A DNA stretch of 64,000 nucleotides from Candidatus Saccharimonadota bacterium (GTDB lineage Bacteria > Patescibacteriota > Saccharimonadia > Saccharimonadales > Saccharimonadaceae): the NCBI GenBank assembly GCA_017652105.1, contig JAGCBP010000012.1:1-64000 (forward strand). Direction: 5' to 3'. The translations under genes and the position numbers were made by a program. A model generated the notes under the pieces. It did no database searches, was not told where the DNA came from, and was given only the letters and a program-made list of their open reading frames with translations. This document shows positions 32,627-41,786 of the stretch, piece after piece; the stretch's first letter is position 1; every line of letters begins with the position of its first letter.

Positions 32627-34574
32627 CCAGTCGAATCGCGAATCCACCTCCTGGCGCCATATATATATCAAAAGCGTCGCTTTTCCCTACATGTTTGACT
32701 GCTATTTCAATTCCGTAAGGGTTGTCACGATAATGTGTATCCGAAGCGTCAGTATATAGGTATGCCGCATAGGCGCCTTCATCCAAAAAATCTAGATTTA
32801 CATGCACAGTTCGACCATTTTCATCAGTTACACCGCCAATATACCAATCATGAGAATCTCGGTCTTTTCTGGCTACTACATAAAAATCCCCGATTTCGCC
32901 AAGCAAAGGCACTGTTTTTTCGAAATTTGTCGGCACCGCTTTGATAAATTCAAACACTTCCGGAAATTTTTCTTCATAGACGGAAGGTCTATCGGCCGCC
33001 ATTGCCATCCCAGAGTATATAGTTACAAAATACGCTATCTGGCGAGCCAAGGTCGTCGAAATCCGCTTAACCGAGTTAGTAATATCAAAAATTCCGTTAG
33101 TATAATCCATTCCACCGGCCAGAAGTCTTGTGAAAGGCAAATAGCAAGCATGCGAAGGTCTGAGAGCCCCGCCTTCATATTCTTGCCCTCTAGCCCCTTC
33201 ACGGGTAAGCAAATTCGGCCAAGTCCGTTCAATTCCAGTCCCCTTAATCGGCTCGTGAATGTCTAGACAAATCTTTTTACGTGCCGCCAATTCTACCGTT
33301 CTTTGATAATGATTTACCCCAGCTTGCGAATGATGAAATTCTTTTTGGCCATTAATGACGATTTTGCTTCCAGCGTAGCCAGTCTTAATGTAATGTATTC
33401 CATTTGCAGCATAATAATTGTAGGCGTCCTCCAGTTGATTTTCATAATTATCTACAAACCCCACCGTTTCATGGTGCCCAACCAGTTCAATATTTTTTGC
33501 TCTCGCATAACTCGCCACATTTACTAAATCAAAATCTGGTGTAGAAGTTGTAAATTTATTGTTTACGCCATTTTCTAGCCAATCACCTTCCCAACCTTCG
33601 TTCCAGCCTTCAATCAGGAGCCCTTTAATGCCCAGGCGTACTGCCGCATCGATGTATTCTCTAGCATGCTCAGTCGTAGCCCCGTGTCTTTCCCCCGGCG
33701 CCCAAGTCCATTCACCCACATACATCGCCCACCAAATCCCGATAAATTTAAGCGTAGAAACCCAGCTAAAATCACCTGCTGGCGGCTCATTCAAGCAATA
33801 CATGATTCGGTTGGTGGTCAGCTCAATCGCTGAGCCAGCAATCATGATTAAACGCCATGGGGTCTGAAACGGTAATTTTATATGCGCTTTGGTCCCATCC
33901 GAGAGAGGTGTAATGTCGGATTTGAGTGCTAAACTCTCATCTAGCTTCAAAGTCATTCCACCGTAATCATAAAGCGCCGCCTCATGAATCGAAAGATAAA
34001 ACCCGTTGGGTGTTTTGATTGTGAGTGGCGTATGCACAGATTCTTCAAGTTCCTGCAGGACTTTGTGCTCGTAATTATATTCATATCTGTCTGGTTGATA
34101 AGCTGGAATTTGCCAAACTGAGGAATTTAAATCTATATTAAATTCACTGATTTCATCCTTAATAGCAATAGCTTCAAATTTTGGTTGTGGTGGAATTTCG
34201 TATCGAAAGGCCACACCAGTATTAAATACTCGAAAACGAATCGTAAACAGGCGATGCTCTTTCCCATCTTCAGCAAGATAAAACACGCCTTCGGTGTAAG
34301 TGTTGTCGATAAATCTATCTTCTCCCCAAAGCATCTCAATTGTCTCTGAATGTTTGAAAAATCTGGTTCGTACCAATTTTAACTTATCATGCAAAGGCTC
34401 TTCGCCAGAAATCTCAAAATCCAACCGAGATTTTTTGATAATTGGCTTGTCATCTCTAGTCACAGTGTAAAAAACTTGACTATTTTTCAAAAAAAGTTGG
34501 ACGTTAGTTCGAGAATCAGGCGACAAAATAGACTTAACTGCATTGTCTTTTTTGTGACGCACCCACCAAGTCAT
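32613..34574 (-). CDS. GH97 family alpha-glucosidase (SusB-like)
   Basis: 653 residues in the GH97 layout: an N-terminal beta-sandwich with FRVFNTGVAFRYEIP, a TIM barrel with LLIEGWNEGWEGDW and GHHETVG, and the hallmark WPNLLTREGARGQEYEG followed by LPFTRLLAGGMDYTNG. It hydrolyses terminal alpha-linked glucose. No signal peptide is present, unlike periplasmic Bacteroides SusB, so it should act inside the cell. ATG 34574 has TATAAT 6 nt upstream. It belongs with the GT4, GH57 and phosphorylase genes. Confidence 0.9.
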   Translation of the reverse strand: MTWWVRHKKDNAVKSILSPDSRTNVQLFLKNSQVFYTVTRDDKPIIKKSRLDFEISGEEPLHDKLKLVRTRFFKHSETIEMLWGEDRFIDNTYTEGVFYLAEDGKEHRLFTIRFRVFNTGVAFRYEIPPQPKFEAIAIKDEISEFNIDLNSSVWQIPAYQPDRYEYNYEHKVLQELEESVHTPLTIKTPNGFYLSIHEAALYDYGGMTLKLDESLALKSDITPLSDGTKAHIKLPFQTPWRLIMIAGSAIELTTNRIMYCLNEPPAGDFSWVSTLKFIGIWWAMYVGEWTWAPGERHGATTEHAREYIDAAVRLGIKGLLIEGWNEGWEGDWLENGVNNKFTTSTPDFDLVNVASYARAKNIELVGHHETVGFVDNYENQLEDAYNYYAANGIHYIKTGYAGSKIVINGQKEFHHSQAGVNHYQRTVELAARKKICLDIHEPIKGTGIERTWPNLLTREGARGQEYEGGALRPSHACYLPFTRLLAGGMDYTNGIFDITNSVKRISTTLARQIAYFVTIYSGMAMAADRPSVYEEKFPEVFEFIKAVPTNFEKTVPLLGEIGDFYVVARKDRDSHDWYIGGVTDENGRTVHVNLDFLDEGAYAAYLYTDASDTHYRDNPYGIEIAVKHVGKSDAFDIYMAPGGGFAIRLVKSR

Positions 34575-34580
34575 GCTTTT

Positions 34581-34586
34581 ATTATA
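34581..34586 (-). promoter_or_regulatory. extended -10 promoter of the GH97 gene
   Basis: TGT-TATAAT on the minus strand, 6 nt before ATG 34574; divergent from tRNA-Trp. Confidence 0.62.
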
Positions 34587-34617
34587 ACACAAATTATGCT
34601 AAAATATAACTACACCT

Positions 34618-34693
34618 AGGGGTGTAGCTCAGTTGGTAGAGCAGCGGTCTCCAAAACCGCGTGTCGTGGGTTCAAGTCCTGCCACCCCTGCCA
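34618..34693 (+). tRNA. tRNA-Trp (CCA anticodon)
   Basis: 76 nt with encoded CCA. Acceptor AGGGGTG/CACCCCT, anticodon loop CTCCAAA giving CCA, T loop TTCAAGT. Only CCA anticodon for Trp is seen, consistent with UGA as stop. Confidence 0.96.
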
Positions 34694-34714
34694 AGCCGGA
34701 AGGCTATTTTTTAT
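34694..34714 (+). terminator. terminator after tRNA-Trp
   Basis: AGCC-ggaa-GGCT then ATTTTTT directly after the CCA end. Confidence 0.7.
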
Positions 34715-34735
34715 GTCAAAAAACCATAAGTGTGA

Positions 34736-34741
34736 TATAAT
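34736..34741 (+). promoter_or_regulatory. extended -10 promoter of the GT4-GH57 pair
   Basis: TGA-TATAAT, 5 nt before a double ATG at 34747/34750. Confidence 0.6.
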
Positions 34742-34746
34742 TATAT

Positions 34747-35967
34747 ATGATGAAAATACTAATGCTTGGTTGGGAGCTGCCTCCCCACAATAGCGGTGGG
34801 CTTGGCGTTGCATGTTTGAATCTCGCTCATGCCTTGTCTGATCAAGGTGCCGACATCGATTTTGTAGTTCCGTATACTGCCGAGCATCCTCATACCGATT
34901 TTATGCACGTAGTTAGCGCTACCGACATCGATCCAATCAATCGTTATGGCGGAGGTTCGTACGAATCGCTCGACATTCACAAAAAAATGATTCCATCCAT
35001 CGATCATCCAGATATGCTGTCAATTCGCGATATTCAAAAAAGTTACCAAAATTTTGTCAGCGACTACTTGATGGAATTTAAGCCTGATGTTGTTCACGCT
35101 CACGATTGGCTTACTTACGAAGCCGGCATCTTGGCCAAAAAGAACTACGGTATTCCGCTAGTGGCCCATGTTCATGCTACCGAATATGATCGTGCAGGCA
35201 ACCACACCGGTAATCTACTCATTCACGAAATTGAACGCGAAGGTTTGATGATGGCCGACAAAATTATCGCCGTTTCTGACCTCACCAAACATATCATTCA
35301 CGATAAATACGGTATCCCACTAGACAAAATCGACGTCATTTACAATTCTCTCGACGAAACATATTACAAAAAAGGCTATGAGTATGATGACAGTATCCAT
35401 CAATATACTACTGATTTAAAAAACAATGGCTATACTATCGTTTCCACAGTAGGTAGATTTACTGTCCAAAAAGGTCTTGAATTTATGATGAACGCCGCGA
35501 GAAAGGCAATTGACATCAACCCTAAGTTATTCTTTATCTTTGCCGGTGATGGTGAAGAGAGGAATCGTTTAATCTCTGATGCTGCGACCCTCGGTATTTC
35601 TAAAAATGTAGTATTTACTGGTTTTATTAGAGGCAAAAAACTTCGCGACATCTATTCTCTTTCCGATATCTTCGTGATGAGTTCAGTCTCGGAACCTTTC
35701 GGTCTCACCGCTCTTGAGGCTGCATATCACAAAAATGCCCTGATCCTCACTAATCAATCTGGTGTGTCCGAAGTTATCTGGTCATGTATGAAGTACGATT
35801 TTTGGGATGAGGACAAACTTGCTGATGAAATTCTCGCTATTGCCGCCAGCCCTGCTCTCAAGACCTCCCTTCAAAAGAATGTTAGCCACGAATATGATCG
35901 CATTTCTTGGGATAAAGTTGCCAAAAAATGCCAGAAAATATATAATAATGTTAAACATAAGGGATAA
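34747..35967 (+). CDS. GT4/GT5-like glycosyltransferase, probable alpha-glucan synthase
   Basis: 406 residues, GT-B fold. N-terminal GWELPPHNSGGLGVACLNLAHAL is the nucleotide-sugar loop seen in starch/glycogen synthases and GT4 enzymes. HAHDWLTYEAG, GRFTVQKGLE, and the C-terminal EPFGLTALEAA donor-binding motif follow. It probably extends alpha-1,4-glucan from ADP- or UDP-glucose. The GH57 gene starts 2 nt after its stop, a pairing often seen for glycogen metabolism without classical GlgA/GlgB. Confidence 0.8.
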   Translation: MMKILMLGWELPPHNSGGLGVACLNLAHALSDQGADIDFVVPYTAEHPHTDFMHVVSATDIDPINRYGGGSYESLDIHKKMIPSIDHPDMLSIRDIQKSYQNFVSDYLMEFKPDVVHAHDWLTYEAGILAKKNYGIPLVAHVHATEYDRAGNHTGNLLIHEIEREGLMMADKIIAVSDLTKHIIHDKYGIPLDKIDVIYNSLDETYYKKGYEYDDSIHQYTTDLKNNGYTIVSTVGRFTVQKGLEFMMNAARKAIDINPKLFFIFAGDGEERNRLISDAATLGISKNVVFTGFIRGKKLRDIYSLSDIFVMSSVSEPFGLTALEAAYHKNALILTNQSGVSEVIWSCMKYDFWDEDKLADEILAIAASPALKTSLQKNVSHEYDRISWDKVAKKCQKIYNNVKHKG

Positions 35968-35969
35968 AA

Positions 35970-37166
35970 ATGCGCGCGATTTGTCTATATCTACATATTC
36001 ACCAACCGATTCGCTATCGCGAATATCCGATTTTTGATGTTGGCAATAATTCAGAATATTTTGATGGCGATTTAAACAGTCGTCAATCCAACGAGCGCAT
36101 CTTTAAAAAAGTCACCGAAAAATCTTATCGCCCGATGTTAGAATTATTAAAGAAACAAATGCAAAGTCACCCAGATTTCAAAGTTTCCTTCAGTATTACC
36201 GGCACTTGGCTAGAGCAAGCCGCCAAATGGGCTCCAAACTTGATCACCGAAATTCGTCAAATGGTGGCCAAGGGCCAAGCCGAGATACTAGCAGAGACCT
36301 ACTATCATTCTTTGGCCTTTTTCTTCGATGAAGCAGAGTTTGAAACTCAGGTAGATTTGCATGCACGAGCGGTTAAGAAGCTACTTGGTGCCACTCCAAA
36401 GGTATTTAGAAATACCGAGCTAGCCTACAACGACAAGCTTGCCCACTGGGCCGATGAAAAAGGTTACACCGGTATCCTTGCTGAAGGCTGGGACAAAGTA
36501 TTAAAAAAGAAAAGCCCAAACTATGTCTACAAACCAGCCGGTTGTGAGAACCTCAAATTATTACTCAAAAACTACCGTTTGTCTGATGACATCGCCTTTC
36601 GTTTCTCCGATCAAAAATGGAAAGAATGGCCATTAACTTCCAAAAAATACCTGAATTGGCTAGACGCAGCCTGCCTAGATGGCAATCTAGTCAATCTCTT
36701 CATGGACTTCGAGACGTTCGGTGAACACCAGTGGGCCGACACGGGCATTTTTGAGTTTATGGGTGAAGTTATTGATAAGTGGCTTCAAGAATCTGGCAAT
36801 AAGTTTGTCACCGTTTCCGAAGCTTGCAATCTTACTGAGCCAAATGGCGAAATTTCTATGCCAGACACCGTAACTTGGGCGGATAGCGAACGCGATCTCT
36901 CTGCTTGGCTTTCAAACGACATGCAAAAAGATGCTATGAAAAAACTATACGACTTATATCCGCGTATCCTAGATACAAAAGATGATAAACTGATTTCCGA
37001 TTGGCGCTATCTCACCACATCAGACCATTCCTATTCTATGTGTACTAAATATTGGAATGATGGCGATGTTCATGCTTATTTCTCTGCCTACGCCTCCCCA
37101 TACGAATCATACATGTACTTCATGAATATCCTTCGCGACATCGAATATCGAACAAAAAAAGCGTGA
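35970..37166 (+). CDS. GH57 glycoside hydrolase (alpha-amylase/branching-type)
   Basis: 398 residues. GH57 motifs: HIHQPIR near the start, AETYYHS, the nucleophile Glu in FRNTELAYN, and the acid Asp in FMDFETFGEH. Family members are alpha-amylases, 4-alpha-glucanotransferases or branching enzymes; the short length favours an amylase-like form. With the adjacent GT4 gene and the glgP gene at 17938 it should remodel cytoplasmic alpha-glucan. Confidence 0.85.
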   Translation: MRAICLYLHIHQPIRYREYPIFDVGNNSEYFDGDLNSRQSNERIFKKVTEKSYRPMLELLKKQMQSHPDFKVSFSITGTWLEQAAKWAPNLITEIRQMVAKGQAEILAETYYHSLAFFFDEAEFETQVDLHARAVKKLLGATPKVFRNTELAYNDKLAHWADEKGYTGILAEGWDKVLKKKSPNYVYKPAGCENLKLLLKNYRLSDDIAFRFSDQKWKEWPLTSKKYLNWLDAACLDGNLVNLFMDFETFGEHQWADTGIFEFMGEVIDKWLQESGNKFVTVSEACNLTEPNGEISMPDTVTWADSERDLSAWLSNDMQKDAMKKLYDLYPRILDTKDDKLISDWRYLTTSDHSYSMCTKYWNDGDVHAYFSAYASPYESYMYFMNILRDIEYRTKKA

Positions 37167-37197
37167 GTTGAGAATTAATCAAAACTGCACGCTTTTT
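37155..37197. terminator. possible bidirectional terminator between GH57 and rpmG
   Basis: AAAAAGCGTG and CACGCTTTTT form a 10-bp stem with a 23-nt loop across the two stop codons. The long loop makes this weaker than the others. Confidence 0.5.
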
Positions 37198-37405
37198 AGC
37201 GCTTCTTTTCTTTAACTTCGTTTCTACCGAGATTTTTCTTGGTCTCAGTAAAGACTACGTGTTTACGTAAAACTGGATCATACTTACGAAGCGAAAGCTT
37301 GTCCGGGGTGTTCATGGTGTTTTTCTTAGTATAATAAGCCCGCACGCCAGACTCTTCGGACACTAATCCAACCAGTTTTCTCTTAGTATTATTCTTCTTT
37401 GCCAT
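37196..37405 (-). CDS. rpmG: 50S ribosomal protein bL33, cysteine-free form
   Basis: 69 residues. [21 protein letters not shown] and the Cys-less middle correspond to the zinc-independent type of L33, here with a C-terminal basic extension ([14 protein letters not shown]). The ATG at 37405 is chosen; a TATAAT-like sequence lies just upstream. It is the only gene between GH57 and the microprotein. Confidence 0.9.
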   Translation of the reverse strand: MAKKNNTKRKLVGLVSEESGVRAYYTKKNTMNTPDKLSLRKYDPVLRKHVVFTETKKNLGRNEVKEKKR

Positions 37406-37454
37406 AACTGTGTATAATTTTACCACAAAACCTCCAAGATATCAAGAGTAAAAT

Positions 37455-37481
37455 AAAAAATGGGGCTCTTGAGAGAGCCCC
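37455..37481 (-). terminator. terminator of the zinc-finger microprotein gene
   Basis: GGGGCTCT-CTCA-AGAGCCCC-type hairpin followed by ATTTTTTATTTT on the minus strand, 46 nt after the microprotein stop. Confidence 0.8.
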
Positions 37482-37527
37482 TGCTAGTGGTAAGATTAGA
37501 AAAGATGTAGTATGAAAAACTAAACAG

Positions 37528-37641
37528 TCATGATCCACAAGATAGCATGTGGAGATTTCTCTCCATTTCTGTAGTAAACGGTCTGCCGCACCGTGGGCAG
37601 CTCCAAGTTACGCAATGTATCTTCAGCCAAGCTTTTATCAT
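37528..37641 (-). CDS. 37-residue C2HC zinc-finger microprotein
   Basis: Small gene read on the minus strand from ATG 37641 to TGA 37530. The peptide starts MIKAWLKIHCVTW and contains SCPRCGRPF, with Cys15, Cys18, His31 and Cys35 spaced C-x2-C-x12-H-x3-C, a classic C2HC zinc finger. A strong ribosome site GGAAGGGGGTG precedes the ATG, a TAAAAT lies further upstream in GTAAAATTTGG, and a good terminator follows. Function unknown: a nucleic-acid- or protein-binding role is possible. Expression signals on both sides make it more likely real than chance. Confidence 0.68.
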   Translation of the reverse strand: MIKAWLKIHCVTWSCPRCGRPFTTEMERNLHMLSCGS

Positions 37642-37696
37642 ATCATCACCCCCTTCCAATCTCTTTTAAGGTACTAATCACCAAATTTTACTATCA

Positions 37697-40600
37697 TTAT
37701 TCATTTTTTGCAAGCAAAAGCTCAATAAACTGTTTGATATCTTTCAAATCATAGTTTTTGCTTGCTGGCATCATAATTTCTTTGTCTTTCAAGAATTTAA
37801 GGTCGTAGATTTGATTGTACACCGCTTGAATCAGGTCCAGTAAAGTCTCCTCGTCCTCACTGTTGAATTCGTACTCTTTGTCGTAGACTTCCGCATCTAC
37901 ATCTGGCCGTACAAAGAGAATATGCGCCTTTTCTACTTTATATTTGGCGTAAGTCGGAGAATTATTCAAAAGTAATTTATAAAACCCTAACTGCAGCATA
38001 TATTTATATAATGTCGGCTGAGAATGCCATTTATCCTTGTAGTATTTACCGGTTTTAAAATCATAGATTTCAATTGTTTTGTGCTCCTCATCAATCGCGA
38101 TATGGTCAATTTTGCCTGTTACCGGCACCCCATTGATAGCGATCTTTTCGTATCCCAAATTCACCTCTGCCTTGCCCGAGCGAAGCATCGTAGAAAAGGC
38201 CTTCAGGGCAATTGCCATCTCCGCTGGACCTTTTTCTCTAATTCTATCCTTAATTTCAACCGGCAAATCTCGTTTTTCCAGTTCCTCAAGATAGAACTCC
38301 AAAGCTGCTTCATCCGATATGCCGGTATTGGTCACCTTTTCAAAAGTAGCATGGGCAAGATTTCCTAGCGCCAAGTTTTCATCCTCTGGTTCTTGCTCAG
38401 CTCTCAAAATTGTATTTTTAAAAAAGGCTTCCGGCCCAGCATTGACAATATCAATAAAAGAAGTCAAAGCTGAAGCTGACATCCGCCACCCGCTAATTCT
38501 ATCGAGATAAATCGATTTCATATCTGGCTCACTAGTTATAAATGGCGTGAAATATTTCTTTAGATTTCCCACCGACTTACGCTTCAGAGAAAGGCTATCA
38601 AAAGGTTCATTTTCCACGTCAGTATAGCTGAGAATCACTTGCTTAGTCGGCAAAAACGGCGAAATTACCTCGTATTCGCCTTTCTCGTTTTTCTCTTGGC
38701 ATTCATCAAAATATTCCAGTCTCGCCGGCGATTTCCCAGCAAAATCGTGCAGAGAATTGGTGATATAAAGGTGGCTCCTGGCCCTAGTCAAAGCCACATA
38801 AAGCACCCGAATTCGCTCGCTATCAGTAATTCCGGTGTGTCGAATTTGAATTAAATTAGCAGGAAGCACTAGAAGGTTGTTGTTGCCCTTGCCTTTGCCC
38901 CAACAGCTGTGGTCAGCCGAGAGAATAAATACATATTCAAATTCCATCCCCTTAGCTTTGTGAGCAGACAAAATCTGCACTGCATCATCCGCATCCCGAT
39001 ACGGACTGGTAGTAATTAGAGGCATACTCGCTAGCTCATAATCCGACACCATTTCCATCAAATCTCGCACTCTAAGCGGTTTTTCGCCACAATGTTTGAT
39101 TAATTTAGCTCTCAGCGAGGCTAAATTTTCGTAAAATTTAAACATCTCGTATTCTGGCAAAGTATCGATTCTCATTTTAACGCTCAGAGTATTTAGAATC
39201 ACCTCAAGTGGTTCAGTGAAGGCTTTTTTGACCAGTTCAGAGAAAAACTCCATTGCTGCTTTGATTTTTTCTGATTTAGTATTGTCTAGAATATAGTCAA
39301 AAGCTGACCGATGCGCCTCTCTTGCTTCCGCTACCAGTTTCACTACTTCCATCGCCGGCACATCCATCCAATCATAAGTCAAAACTTCCAGCATCGATAC
39401 CGTCGGCCGAACCTCTCTAGAAACTTCATCAACCAGTCTCAGTACTGCCAGAATCTCGTGGATTTTTTCATCATCAAATAAATTATCTCGCTTCTCGTAA
39501 GCAATTTTGATTTCCGGATGAGCTTTTAGAAATGGCAGCAGCGGCAAAAAATATTTGTGCTTGTTGGACAAAACGGCAATACTGCTCTGTTTTACCCCAG
39601 ATTTGACCAATTCAGCAATTTTGCTCGCCACAAATTCATACTCTTGATCTGATGACAAAAATTCAATTCGATGAATTTGCGAGGTCTTTGGATTTGGCCG
39701 GTGTGCAGTCAAAGGCTTTTCGTTTACAAAGCGATCTGGCGCCTGATCTATCACCTGTTTGGAAAAATCCAAAATCTCTTGCGTGCTACGATAATTCTCA
39801 GTTAAGGCAATCACTTCGGCATCGTAATGTCTTTGAAAATCCAGCAAATTAGTTGAATTTGCCCCCTGAAACTCATAGATTGCCTGGTCATCATCGCCCA
39901 CCGCCATAATCATCGGCTTTTCATAATCTGTCAGAAGTTTTACAATATTCAGTTGGGATGGATTCGTATCTTGGAACTCATCTAGCATGATAAATTGGTA
40001 TTGCTCTTGCATGGTCTCTCTAAAGGCATCATCCTCCTTCAAAATTCGCCCAGTTTCGATAATCATATCATCATAATCGCAAAGCCCGTTTTCGAGCAAA
40101 TAAGCTTGGTATTTTTCCATCACTAGCGCAAAAGAAGCTAGCTTTTTGTTTGCTACCCGGTCAGACAGCCGATATTTGCCTTTACCATCTTTATCAAAAT
40201 AATCATCTTTCCAATCTGTCAGCGGTCCAATTCGTTCCATAGATTCCGCTTCAACAATCGCTGATTTCAGCGCCCTGCTCATTCCCGCAATTGAACGCTC
40301 CACTCCCGGCACAATCGGCTCCAGATCTTCGTATTTTTGCAAAATCTCGTAAATTGGCTGGTAAGCGTTCTCTAGAGAAGGTTTGTACTTTCTCGGGACT
40401 ATGTTACTGAGCAAAGGCGATATTGCTTTTGATAGCACCTCAGAATCTTCCATGTTTTGCTTGGCAATTTTCTTTAAGTCATCCGCCGAAAGCCCCGCCG
40501 ATTTAGCCTCCGAAATTGTATCCAGAATATCTTTTACTTTGTCACCAGTCAAAATATCTTTTGCCGGCAAGGCATCTCTAATCTCTTTTACAATCTTAAA

Positions 40601-40942
40601 CTGAGTAACTTCATCTATAGCCGCATCAATCAACCTCGTATATTCTGGCGAAAAATTCCGGTATTTAGCCAAGATATCTTGCCCGAAAGCGTGATAAGTC
40701 CCGATATTTACCTTCATAGCATCTCTGCCGATGATGGTTTTGAGCCGCTCACGCATATTGAGCGCTCCCGAATCAGTAAAAGTCAAACAAAGGATACTAG
40801 AAGGACTGGTGTCGGTATTTTTGAGAATATAAGCGACTTTTTCGGATAAAAGCTGAGTTTTTCCTGTACCTGGGCCCGCCAAAACCAACAGCGGCCCTGC
40901 CAAGTATTCTACAGCTTTTTTCTGATTTTCATTCAATTCCAT
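37697..40942 (-). CDS. UvrD/PcrA-type helicase with C-terminal PD-(D/E)XK nuclease
   Basis: 1081 residues. SF1A helicase motifs: Walker A AGPGTGKT (about 22-29), LTFTDSGALNMRERL, MLDEFQDTNP, GDDDQAIYEFQGA, TENYRST, AHKAKGMEFEYV and VALTRARSHLYI. A C-terminal RecB/Cas4-like nuclease shows GKIDHI and IEIYDFKTGK. This AddA/AddB-like single-chain arrangement suits double-strand-break end processing. No four-Cys Fe-S cluster is evident at the nuclease end. It overlaps gpsA by 10 bp. Confidence 0.9.
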   Translation of the reverse strand: MELNENQKKAVEYLAGPLLVLAGPGTGKTQLLSEKVAYILKNTDTSPSSILCLTFTDSGALNMRERLKTIIGRDAMKVNIGTYHAFGQDILAKYRNFSPEYTRLIDAAIDEVTQFKIVKEIRDALPAKDILTGDKVKDILDTISEAKSAGLSADDLKKIAKQNMEDSEVLSKAISPLLSNIVPRKYKPSLENAYQPIYEILQKYEDLEPIVPGVERSIAGMSRALKSAIVEAESMERIGPLTDWKDDYFDKDGKGKYRLSDRVANKKLASFALVMEKYQAYLLENGLCDYDDMIIETGRILKEDDAFRETMQEQYQFIMLDEFQDTNPSQLNIVKLLTDYEKPMIMAVGDDDQAIYEFQGANSTNLLDFQRHYDAEVIALTENYRSTQEILDFSKQVIDQAPDRFVNEKPLTAHRPNPKTSQIHRIEFLSSDQEYEFVASKIAELVKSGVKQSSIAVLSNKHKYFLPLLPFLKAHPEIKIAYEKRDNLFDDEKIHEILAVLRLVDEVSREVRPTVSMLEVLTYDWMDVPAMEVVKLVAEAREAHRSAFDYILDNTKSEKIKAAMEFFSELVKKAFTEPLEVILNTLSVKMRIDTLPEYEMFKFYENLASLRAKLIKHCGEKPLRVRDLMEMVSDYELASMPLITTSPYRDADDAVQILSAHKAKGMEFEYVFILSADHSCWGKGKGNNNLLVLPANLIQIRHTGITDSERIRVLYVALTRARSHLYITNSLHDFAGKSPARLEYFDECQEKNEKGEYEVISPFLPTKQVILSYTDVENEPFDSLSLKRKSVGNLKKYFTPFITSEPDMKSIYLDRISGWRMSASALTSFIDIVNAGPEAFFKNTILRAEQEPEDENLALGNLAHATFEKVTNTGISDEAALEFYLEELEKRDLPVEIKDRIREKGPAEMAIALKAFSTMLRSGKAEVNLGYEKIAINGVPVTGKIDHIAIDEEHKTIEIYDFKTGKYYKDKWHSQPTLYKYMLQLGFYKLLLNNSPTYAKYKVEKAHILFVRPDVDAEVYDKEYEFNSEDEETLLDLIQAVYNQIYDLKFLKDKEIMMPASKNYDLKDIKQFIELLLAKNE

Positions 40943-41724
40943 GCATTCCTCCAGTTGTTACTAAGTTTAATTAAATCTTTTAGATGAACCGCTGAGTTTG
41001 GCACCTCAATCTCGCCTCTTTTAATCTTTAAAAGCGCCGTTAAGCCTTCCACGGTATTCTCCGGTTTGGCCTTTGAATTTTTCCTCAAAGCCAAACCAAA
41101 TTGATAATTTCTCGATGGGGTGTCACAAGTTAACCTCAGATCACCGATGCCACAATTAAGCTCTACGGTCTCTGGCTCCGCTCCATTTGCAAATAGAAGC
41201 GCCTCCATTTCTTCCGCTACCTCTGTTAAAAATTGCTCGTGTACTTTCGTCCCTGGTTTCAAGCCTAAAAGCCCCGCCATAATCGCGTAGACATTTTTAA
41301 GCGCTCCACACATCATCACTCCCTTGGTGTCCTGGGTGAAATCAAAATCCAAAAAATCAGTCGAAAACAGCTCTACAACTCTTTCATCAGTGGCTGTAAG
41401 ATGAGTCTCTTTGCCCTCCTTAATATCAGCCGCAAAACCCGGGCCAGACAAAACCATATAATCTTTAAAATCTCTAAAATTGTGGTCATCCAAAAATCCT
41501 TTAGTCGCGATAATCAAAGGCTGCTGCTTTGGTATATGCGGCAAAAGATGCGGCGCTACGTTTGATGGCACAGCAAGCACGATATACTTAGCCTTCCCTA
41601 AAACATCCGCCAGTTTTTCTTTTTCAAATTTTGAATCGTAATAATCGATATCGTAGCCCTTGTCAGCTAAAATTCCTCCGAGCGCTGTACCAAAAGCCCC
41701 CGCACCTAAAATCGCTATTTTCAT
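40933..41724 (-). CDS. gpsA: NAD(P)-dependent glycerol-3-phosphate dehydrogenase, short form
   Basis: 263 residues, about 60 shorter than typical GpsA. Rossmann start AILGAGAFGTALG, VLAVPSN, TKGF, SGPGFAADI (family SGPSFA), the catalytic lysine in ALKNVYAI, and GIGDLRLTC. It makes sn-glycerol-3-phosphate for PgsA and the acyltransferase. ATG 41724 lies 6 nt after TATAAT. Confidence 0.88.
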   Translation of the reverse strand: MKIAILGAGAFGTALGGILADKGYDIDYYDSKFEKEKLADVLGKAKYIVLAVPSNVAPHLLPHIPKQQPLIIATKGFLDDHNFRDFKDYMVLSGPGFAADIKEGKETHLTATDERVVELFSTDFLDFDFTQDTKGVMMCGALKNVYAIMAGLLGLKPGTKVHEQFLTEVAEEMEALLFANGAEPETVELNCGIGDLRLTCDTPSRNYQFGLALRKNSKAKPENTVEGLTALLKIKRGEIEVPNSAVHLKDLIKLSNNWRNAWN

Positions 41725-41730
41725 AATATG

Positions 41731-41736
41731 ATTATA
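41731..41736 (-). promoter_or_regulatory. extended -10 promoter of gpsA
   Basis: TGG-TATAAT on the minus strand, 6 nt before ATG 41724. It lies just downstream of the terminator of the preceding gene. Confidence 0.62.
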
Positions 41737-41744
41737 CCATAAGA

Positions 41745-41771
41745 CCAAAAAAAGCCCACCTTGAAGTGGGC
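41745..41771 (-). terminator. terminator after the secreted beta-sandwich gene
   Basis: GCCCAC-TTCAAG-GTGGGC followed by seven T on the minus strand. Confidence 0.82.
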
Positions 41772-41786
41772 ATTTTATTTGGTGTA

